DNA of 12,751 nucleotides, from the NCBI GenBank assembly GCA_023264755.1, contig JAHFVB010000068.1, positions 1 to 12,751 on the forward strand. The letters run 5' to 3'. Positions 7,362 to 12,751 of this stretch are shown here, piece after piece (within the stretch, counting starts at the first letter, position 1; every line of letters starts with the position of its first letter). The stretch is from Mycobacterium sp. (GTDB lineage Bacteria; Actinomycetota; Actinomycetes; Mycobacteriales; Mycobacteriaceae). Below the pieces are notes generated by a model, which saw nothing but the letters and a program-made list of their open reading frames with translations, searched no databases and was not told the DNA's origin. Both the position numbers and the translations under genes were made by a program.

Positions 7362-9074
7362 TTGTCCGTCAAGGTGTACGAGCGCATCCTGCAGCTGTTC
7401 GAGGCCGAAGGCATCAACACCCTGTTCGGCATCCCGGACCCCAACTTCGTGCACATGTTCCACGCCGCCGAGGAACGTGGGTGGACGGTGGTGGCGCCCC
7501 ATCACGAGGAGAACGCCGGCTTCATGGCCGAGGCCGTCTCCCGCATGACCGGCAAGCCCGGACTGGCGATCGGCACGCTCGGCCCCGGGCTGGCGAACCT
7601 CGCGGGCGCCATGATGTGCGCCAAGGTCGAGAACTCGCCGGTGATCTTCCTCGGCGGGCAGCGCGCCCGCATCACCGAGCAGCGCGTTCGGCGGGGCCGC
7701 ATCCAGTTCGTCTCGCAGGCACCGCTACTGGCGCCGTCGGTGAAGTACTCGGCCAGCATCGAATACGCCGACCAGACCGACGAGATCGTGCGCAACGCGC
7801 TGCGGGTCGCCCAGACCGGCACCCCCGGCCCGGCCTACATCGAATACCCGTCGCACGTCATCCTCGAAGAGCTCGACGTCCCGGAGCCGTTGCCACCGGA
7901 GGCCTACCGCCTGGTGAACCAGGGCGCCAGCGCGCAGATGATCGAGCGCGCGACCGAACTGATCCGCAAGGCTCAGCAGCCGATCCTGTTGGTCGGGCAC
8001 GCCGTGCACACCAACCGCGCCGGCGAATCCGTCGAAGCCCTGGCGAAGCTGGTGAACTGCCCGGTGATTCAGACCTCGGGCGGCACGTCGTTCATCAAGG
8101 GCCTGGAGGACCGCACGTTCCCCTACGGCTTCTCGCCCTCGGCCGTCGACGCGGTGGTCCGCTCCGACCTCGTCGTGGCGATCGGTACCGAACTCGGCGA
8201 GCCGGTGCACTACGGCAAGGGCAGGCATTGGCTGGCCAACGAGGCCAACCGCAAGTGGATCAGCATCGAGCTCGATCCCACGGCCATCGGGGTCAACCGG
8301 CGCATCGACGTCCCGTTGGTCGGCGATCTGCGCGCGATCGTGCCGCAACTGGTCGACGCGCTCAAGGATTCCCCCCGCCAGGCCACGCCGGAACTGGCGG
8401 GCTGGATCGCCGACGACGCCGCCCGGATCGCCGAACTGGCGGCCAGTGCTCCCGGCGGAACGCCCTTGCACACCGCACGTTTCGTGGTGGAGGCCACTCG
8501 GGCGTTCGCGGAGTTGCCCGAGGACGGCATCATGGTCCGCGACGGCGGCGCCACGGTGATCTTTCAGTGGACCTACTCCCAAGCCAAGCCGCACGACGTG
8601 GTGTGGAACCAGAACTTCGGTCACATCGGGACGGGCCTGCCGTATGCGGTCGGCGCCTCGGTGGCCGACGGTCGCAAACGTCCGGTCATGCTGCTGACCA
8701 GCGACTCGTCCTTCATGTTCGCCATTGCGGAACTGGAAACCGCGGCGCGCCTGAACCTTCCGCTGGTGTGCGTGGTCGGTGTCGACAACCAGTGGGGGCT
8801 GGAGGTCGGGGTCTACAAACGCACCTTCGGCCAGGGCTCGCTGGAGACCGGGGTGCACTGGAGCAAGGACGTGCGCTTCGACAAGGTGGCCGAGGGCTTC
8901 GGGTGCCGCGGCGAATACGTCGACAAGGCCGAGGACTTGGGGCCCGCGATCGCCCGGGGCTACGCCAGCGGAAGGGTCACCGTCATTCACGTGCCGATCG
9001 ACCCGAAGGTCAACTCCGAGGAGATGCCGAGCTATGACGAGTTCCGGACCTGGTATGCGGAAGGGACGCAATAG
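7362..9074 (+). CDS. Thiamine-diphosphate-dependent enzyme, acetolactate synthase-like
   Basis: A 570-residue enzyme with the three-domain layout of the ALS/benzoylformate decarboxylase superfamily: N-terminal pyrimidine-binding domain (about 1-165), central Rossmann-like domain (about 188-330) and C-terminal pyrophosphate-binding domain (about 370-560). The ThDP-activating Glu is probably E49 in HHEENAGFMAEAVSRMTG. The metal/diphosphate motif, normally GDG followed by about 26 residues and NN, reads SDSSF (S447-D448-S449) and ends VDNQWG (D475-N476): the Asp and second Asn ligands remain but both glycines are Ser. Family reactions include 2-oxo acid decarboxylation, carboligation, acyloin or diketone C-C cleavage. 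Directly followed (2 bp) by an aldehyde dehydrogenase, it probably releases an aldehyde. It is not likely to be biosynthetic acetolactate synthase, since no ilvN/ilvC neighbours occur. The exact substrate is unknown. The start is TTG with AAAGAGAG upstream. Confidence 0.9.
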   Translation: MSVKVYERILQLFEAEGINTLFGIPDPNFVHMFHAAEERGWTVVAPHHEENAGFMAEAVSRMTGKPGLAIGTLGPGLANLAGAMMCAKVENSPVIFLGGQRARITEQRVRRGRIQFVSQAPLLAPSVKYSASIEYADQTDEIVRNALRVAQTGTPGPAYIEYPSHVILEELDVPEPLPPEAYRLVNQGASAQMIERATELIRKAQQPILLVGHAVHTNRAGESVEALAKLVNCPVIQTSGGTSFIKGLEDRTFPYGFSPSAVDAVVRSDLVVAIGTELGEPVHYGKGRHWLANEANRKWISIELDPTAIGVNRRIDVPLVGDLRAIVPQLVDALKDSPRQATPELAGWIADDAARIAELAASAPGGTPLHTARFVVEATRAFAELPEDGIMVRDGGATVIFQWTYSQAKPHDVVWNQNFGHIGTGLPYAVGASVADGRKRPVMLLTSDSSFMFAIAELETAARLNLPLVCVVGVDNQWGLEVGVYKRTFGQGSLETGVHWSKDVRFDKVAEGFGCRGEYVDKAEDLGPAIARGYASGRVTVIHVPIDPKVNSEEMPSYDEFRTWYAEGTQ

Positions 9075-9076
9075 CG

Positions 9077-10501
9077 ATGCGTGAGTACCTGAAGTTCTAC
9101 ATCGACGGGCAGTGGGTCGACCCGGTCGAGCCGAAGACGGTCGATGTCGAGAACCCCGCCACCGAACAGGTCGCGGGCCGCGTCTCGATCGGATCGGCTG
9201 CCGACGTGGACCAGGCGGTCAAGGCCGCCCGGCGGGCGTTCGCCTCATGGTCGGCCACCACGCGGGAAGAGCGGCTCGAGGTGCTCGACCGCATCCTCGA
9301 CGAATACCAGCGGCGCGCAGGCGAACTCGCGGCTGCCGTCACCGAGGAGATGGGCGCCCCCGCAGCACTCGCAGCGGGTCCGCAGGTTGGGCTGGGCCTC
9401 GGTCATCTGACGACGGCCATCGAGTCGCTGAAGAACTTCACCTTCACCGAACCACGCGGTGTGACGACCTTGGTCAAGGAACCGATCGGGGTGTGCGGGC
9501 TCATCACGCCGTGGAACTGGCCGCTGAACCAGATCGCCGTCAAGGTGTTCCCGGCGCTGGCAACGGGGTGTACGGCGGTGCTCAAGCCATCCGAGGTGGC
9601 GCCGTTCTCGGCGCAGATATTCGCTGAGATCCTCGACGCCGCAGGCGTTCCCGCAGGCGTCTTCAACCTGGTCTACGGCGACGGACCCGGCGTCGGCGTG
9701 GCGCTGTCCAGCCACCCCGACGTCGACATGGTGTCGTTCACCGGGTCGACGCGGGCGGGCATCGAAGTGGCCCGCAACGCCGCCCCGACGGTCAAGCGGG
9801 TGGCCCAGGAACTCGGCGGCAAGAGCCCCAACATCGTCCTCGACGACCAGGCGTTCGCCGATAGCGTGGCCTCCGGCGTGGTCAACATGATGGGCAACTC
9901 CGGGCAGTCCTGCAGTGCGCCGTCGCGCATGCTGGTGCCGGCGGCCCGCATGGCCGAGGCCGCCGACATCGCCCGTAAGACGGTCGAGGGGCTGACGGTC
10001 GGTGACCCGAACGGCGATGCGGCCCTTGGCCCGGTGGTGTCGGGCATCCAGTTCGAGAAGGTCCAGGCCCTGATCCGCAAGGGTATCGACGAGGGGGCGA
10101 CCCTGGTGGTCGGCGGCCCCGATCGGCCCGAGCACCTGCCCACCGGCTACTACGTGCAGCCGACGGTGTTCGCCGACGTCACCAACGACATGACCATCGC
10201 CCGCGAGGAAATCTTCGGTCCGGTGCTCACCATCATCGGCTACGCCGACCTCGACGATGCCGTCGCGATCGCCAACGACACCGAGTACGGGTTGGCTGGG
10301 TACGTCTCGGGGATCGACCTCGAGCTGGCCAGGGCAGTGGCGGGTCGCATCCGCGCGGGCTGGGTGGCGATCAACGGCGGCTTCGACTTCAACTCCGCCT
10401 TCGGCGGCTACAAGATGAGCGGCAACGGGCGCGAGTGGGGCGACGTCGGCTTCCACGAGTACCTGGAGACCAAGTCGATCCTCGCGCCGGTAGGGCAGTA
10501 G
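9077..10501 (+). CDS. NAD(P)-dependent aldehyde dehydrogenase, CddD-like
   Basis: A 474-residue member of the ALDH superfamily, normal length, oxidising an aldehyde to the carboxylate in the cytoplasm. Visible residues: TPWNWPL with Asn147, KPSE (170-173), FTGSTRAG (221-228) of the cofactor site, the general base E245 in QELGGKSPN, catalytic nucleophile C279 in GNSGQSCSAPSRM, EEIFGPV (377-383) and the C-terminal GGYKMSGNGREWG. The order and wording of these segments recall the group containing CddD, the omega-oxo acid dehydrogenase of cyclododecanone breakdown in Rhodococcus; this is recollection of the family, to be tested. It begins 2 bp after the ThDP enzyme, with GGAAGGG upstream, and its stop abuts the next start. 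The context suggests it consumes the aldehyde produced by the ThDP enzyme and supplies an acid to the CoA ligases of the divergent operon. Confidence 0.94.
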   Translation: MREYLKFYIDGQWVDPVEPKTVDVENPATEQVAGRVSIGSAADVDQAVKAARRAFASWSATTREERLEVLDRILDEYQRRAGELAAAVTEEMGAPAALAAGPQVGLGLGHLTTAIESLKNFTFTEPRGVTTLVKEPIGVCGLITPWNWPLNQIAVKVFPALATGCTAVLKPSEVAPFSAQIFAEILDAAGVPAGVFNLVYGDGPGVGVALSSHPDVDMVSFTGSTRAGIEVARNAAPTVKRVAQELGGKSPNIVLDDQAFADSVASGVVNMMGNSGQSCSAPSRMLVPAARMAEAADIARKTVEGLTVGDPNGDAALGPVVSGIQFEKVQALIRKGIDEGATLVVGGPDRPEHLPTGYYVQPTVFADVTNDMTIAREEIFGPVLTIIGYADLDDAVAIANDTEYGLAGYVSGIDLELARAVAGRIRAGWVAINGGFDFNSAFGGYKMSGNGREWGDVGFHEYLETKSILAPVGQ

Positions 10502-11359
10502 ATGGCAGAGCTGCTGGACCTCTCCGGCCGCCTCGTGGTGGTGTCGGGTGCAGGAGGCGGCGGCATCGGCACCACGGTGACGGCCATGGCCGCGCGTGCC
10601 GGGGCCACCGTCGTCGCGGTCAGCAGGTCCAAGGCCAACCTCGATGAGCACGTCGATCCACTGGTACGGCAAGGACTTTCGGTGGTTCCGGTAGCCGCGG
10701 ACGCCGCGACCGACGACGGCATCGCGACCGTGATGGAGGCCGTGCGTCACACCGCCGAGACCACCGGCGCCGCGCTGTACGGCCTGGTCAACGTGGCGGG
10801 CGGGGCGGCCCCCGAGACGTGGATGCCCTCGACCCGGGTCACCCGGGCCGACTGGCGCGCGCTGTTCGCGGCCAACCTCGAGACGGCGTTCTTCACCAGC
10901 CAGGCCGTTGCGGCCGAGCTGCTCGCCACCGGCCGGCCGGGTTCCATCGTGTCGATATCGTCGATCAGCGGGATGAACACCGCGCCGTTCCACATCGCCT
11001 ACGGCACGGCCAAGGCCGCCGTCGTCGCGATGACCCGCACCATGGCAGTGGAACTCGCGTCGGCGGGTATCCGGGTCAATGCCGTGGCGCCGGGGGTCAC
11101 CGAGACCGAGGCGTCGCGTACCTACACCGACGCCGATCCCGACCGCGACCGGACGGCGATCGCCATGGGCCGGCGCGGGACGCCGGCCGAGCAGGCCGGA
11201 GCGGTGCTGTTCCTGCTGTCGGACTTGGCCGGTTACGTCACCGGGCAGACGCTTCTGGTCGACGGTGGGCTGAACCTCAAGTGGACCCACCTGGGGGCGG
11301 ACAACACGTCGCTCTTTCTCAAGGACGAATCCTTCCGGTCCGCCATAAGGAGGACGTGA
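10502..11359 (+). CDS. SDR family oxidoreductase with variant cofactor motif and C-terminal tail
   Basis: A 285-residue SDR, about 25 residues longer than the usual 250-260 because of a C-terminal tail (residues about 259-285) after VDGGLNLKW. The glycine motif reads SGAGGGGIG (15-23), one residue longer than TGxxxGxG, and the NNAG motif is NVAGG (97-101). The active site is intact: Ser154 in SISSIS, Y167 and K171 in YGTAKAA. The cofactor segment SRSK (41-44) after the second strand has no acid and is basic, which favours NADP(H) more than NAD(H). The ATG follows the aldehyde dehydrogenase stop with no gap (TAGATG), and the stop overlaps the Rieske gene start (TGATG). It may oxidise an alcohol made by the oxygenase, or reduce a ketone; the direction is not determinable from sequence. 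Confidence 0.92.
   Translation: MAELLDLSGRLVVVSGAGGGGIGTTVTAMAARAGATVVAVSRSKANLDEHVDPLVRQGLSVVPVAADAATDDGIATVMEAVRHTAETTGAALYGLVNVAGGAAPETWMPSTRVTRADWRALFAANLETAFFTSQAVAAELLATGRPGSIVSISSISGMNTAPFHIAYGTAKAAVVAMTRTMAVELASAGIRVNAVAPGVTETEASRTYTDADPDRDRTAIAMGRRGTPAEQAGAVLFLLSDLAGYVTGQTLLVDGGLNLKWTHLGADNTSLFLKDESFRSAIRRT
11347..11353 (+). promoter_or_regulatory. Strong Shine-Dalgarno before the Rieske oxygenase gene
   Basis: AAGGAGG, a full match to the anti-SD core, lies 5 nt before ATG at 11359 inside the end of the SDR gene. It is the strongest ribosome binding site seen in the window and selects this ATG over the adjacent in-frame GTG at 11356. Confidence 0.8.
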
Positions 11360-12747
11360 TGACCGAAACCCGAGCCGCCGAGACCGTTGAGGAACTTACC
11401 GAGCCGGTGACCATCGGCGTCGAGGCCTACCTCTCCGAGGAGTATGCCCGCAACGAGCGAGACCGGTTGTGGCGCAAGGTCTGGCAGCAGGCCGGGCGCG
11501 TCGAGGACATGCCCGAGGTCGGCAGCTACCTGACCTACGACATCCTCGACGACTCGATCATCGTGGTGCGTACCGGGGTTGGAACCACTGCGGCTGACTT
11601 TGCGGCCCACCACAACGTCTGCATGCACCGGGGCCGCAAGCTCGTCGACACGCCGGCGGGCGCCAAGAACGGTACGGGCCGGGCACGCAAGTCGTTCGTG
11701 TGCGGCTTCCACGGGTGGACCTACGGACTGGACGGCGCCTGCACCCACATCCGCGAGCAGGACGACTGGAAGGGCGCACTAACCCCGGAGCGCACTCGGC
11801 TGCGCCGGGTCAACGTCGACACCTGGGGCGGCTGGGTGTGGATCAACATGGATCCCGACTGTGAACCGTTGGCGGACTACCTCTTTCCGGCGGCGAAGAT
11901 CCTGGACCCGTTCGGGCTGGAGAACATGCGCTACAAGTGGCGCAAGTGGCTGAACTTCGACTGCAACTGGAAGGTCGCGTTGGAGGCGTTCAACGAGACC
12001 TACCACGTCTTCACCACCCACCCGGAGTTCAACAGGTTCGGCGAGTTCAAGGGGTGGGCCAAGGCCCAGGGCAAGCACAGCAACATCGGCTACGACGCGC
12101 CGAAGGGGCTCGACGAGACGAAGTCCAAGATCCGGCTCGGCACCGGCGATCCGCGCATCTCGACGGCCGAAATGCAGGTCTACACCATGGAAGAGACCAA
12201 CGCGACCACCACCCAGACCTTGGTCGAGGCCGCCAAGCGGTTGGTCGACGAACTGCCGGAGGGCACTCCGGCCGACGAGGTGCTCCAGCACTGGTTGACC
12301 TCGGCGCGCAACGACGACGCCGCCCGCGGCGTCTACTGGCCGACCATCCCCGCCGACATCCTCGGACAGAGCGGCACGGCCTGGCAGCTCTTCCCCAACT
12401 TCCAGATCGGCCAAGGGCTCACCAGTGCGCTGTGTTACGGCGCGCGGCCGGATCCGAGTTACGACCCCGACAAGTGCATCTTCGAAGTGGCGGTGTTCGA
12501 GCTCTACCCCGAGGGGGCCGCCCCCGAGACCGAATGGGTGTACACCCCGGTCGGTGACCCCAACTGGTTGTCGGTGCTACCCCAGGACTTCTCCAACATG
12601 GCGGCCGTGCAGCAGGGCATGAAGTCGCTCGGATTCCCTGGCACCCAACCCAACCCGTACCGCGAGCGCAGCACGGTCAACCTGCACACCCAGCTGGCGA
12701 AGTACATGGGTACCGGTGCGCCCCGCCCACTTCACGAGGAGCCATGA
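11359..12747 (+). CDS. Rieske non-heme iron oxygenase, alpha (catalytic) subunit
   Basis: A 462-residue ring-hydroxylating-oxygenase type alpha subunit, normal length. The N-terminal Rieske [2Fe-2S] domain has C88-M-H90 and C115-G-F-H118 in CMHRG and CGFHGW, with 24 residues between the halves instead of the usual 15-17. The C-terminal catalytic domain has NWKVALEAFNETYHVFTTH, giving iron ligands H216 and H221, and E213 where many dioxygenases have the bridging Asp. The third, acidic iron ligand should lie in the later VAVFELYPEGAAPE region but cannot be placed with confidence. Such proteins take electrons from a ferredoxin/reductase to hydroxylate or demethylate an aromatic or alicyclic substrate. 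No reductase, ferredoxin or beta subunit is within the window; a further gene starts in an ATGA overlap at its stop. The ATG is preceded by a perfect AAGGAGG. Confidence 0.93.
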   Translation: MTETRAAETVEELTEPVTIGVEAYLSEEYARNERDRLWRKVWQQAGRVEDMPEVGSYLTYDILDDSIIVVRTGVGTTAADFAAHHNVCMHRGRKLVDTPAGAKNGTGRARKSFVCGFHGWTYGLDGACTHIREQDDWKGALTPERTRLRRVNVDTWGGWVWINMDPDCEPLADYLFPAAKILDPFGLENMRYKWRKWLNFDCNWKVALEAFNETYHVFTTHPEFNRFGEFKGWAKAQGKHSNIGYDAPKGLDETKSKIRLGTGDPRISTAEMQVYTMEETNATTTQTLVEAAKRLVDELPEGTPADEVLQHWLTSARNDDAARGVYWPTIPADILGQSGTAWQLFPNFQIGQGLTSALCYGARPDPSYDPDKCIFEVAVFELYPEGAAPETEWVYTPVGDPNWLSVLPQDFSNMAAVQQGMKSLGFPGTQPNPYRERSTVNLHTQLAKYMGTGAPRPLHEEP

Positions 12748-12751
12748 CGTT
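12744..12751 (+). CDS. Start of the next operon gene (partial, cut by window edge)
   Basis: ATG at 12744 overlaps the Rieske gene stop (ATGA), with GAGGA about 5 nt upstream, the same coupling style as the rest of the operon. Only Met-Thr and part of a third codon are visible. A small (beta) oxygenase subunit or an electron-transfer partner would be expected here from other Rieske operons, but nothing in the visible bases shows it. Confidence 0.6.

Noticed and set aside
7163..7456. N-terminal extension of the propeller frame across the control region
   Set aside because: It would run through the operators and into the divergent gene, and shows no signal peptide or blade repeat. ATG at 7162 fits the protein and the layout.
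7725..9071. 448-residue open frame antisense to the ThDP enzyme
   Set aside because: Low-complexity Arg/Gly/His/Val-rich translation with no recognisable motifs, exactly opposite a gene with clear family features. Long antisense frames are expected in high-GC DNA.
9245..11290. 681-residue antisense open frame opposite the aldehyde dehydrogenase and SDR
   Set aside because: His/Arg/Gly/Val-rich shadow translation with no domain, opposite two genes with complete active sites.
1..12751. Search for CRISPR arrays, tRNA/rRNA genes, insertion sequences or integrase-type mobile features
   Set aside because: No regularly spaced repeats, transposase or integrase motifs, or RNA gene signatures were seen on either strand; the window is filled by metabolic genes.

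Overview
This is a high-GC window with the compact gene packing, GTG/TTG starts and FadD/SDR/Rieske gene content of an actinomycete. A mycobacterium-like genus (for example Mycolicibacterium) or a relative such as Rhodococcus is the best guess; this is inference from style and content, not a species call. It reads as a catabolic locus made of two divergent operons sharing one 199-bp control region (7163-7361).

Leftward operon (minus strand, 7162 down to 45): a 553-residue tandem beta-propeller of the SMP-30/gluconolactonase type, a GntR/HutC-type regulator with a UTRA ligand domain, an acyl-CoA synthetase, an SDR dehydrogenase broken by one in-frame TAG, a second acyl-CoA synthetase, and a third-position intact SDR. 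Neighbouring genes overlap or sit 1-9 bp apart, so they are almost certainly co-transcribed and translationally coupled. The last SDR ends tail-to-tail at a CTAG with the possible end of a rightward gene that enters from the left edge.

Rightward operon (plus strand, 7362 to beyond the right edge): a thiamine-diphosphate enzyme of the acetolactate-synthase/benzoylformate-decarboxylase superfamily, an NAD(P)-dependent aldehyde dehydrogenase, an SDR, and a Rieske non-heme iron oxygenase alpha subunit. A further gene starts in an ATGA overlap at the right edge.

The control region holds two near-identical 12-bp dyads (TGGTCCAGACAA and TTGTCCAGACAA) that look like GntR/HutC-family operators. Between them lies a separate perfect 9-bp-arm palindrome in which candidate -10 hexamers for both directions can be placed. 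The simplest model is that the GntR protein senses a pathway intermediate and controls both operons.

The enzymes can be ordered into a coherent, unproven route: hydroxylation by the Rieske oxygenase, oxidation of the alcohol to a ketone by the SDR, C-C cleavage or decarboxylation by the ThDP enzyme to an aldehyde, oxidation to a carboxylate by the aldehyde dehydrogenase, CoA activation by the ligases, and beta-oxidation-like steps by the SDRs. An alicyclic or aromatic ketone/diketone or 2-oxo acid is a reasonable class of substrate. The exact compound cannot be read from sequence.
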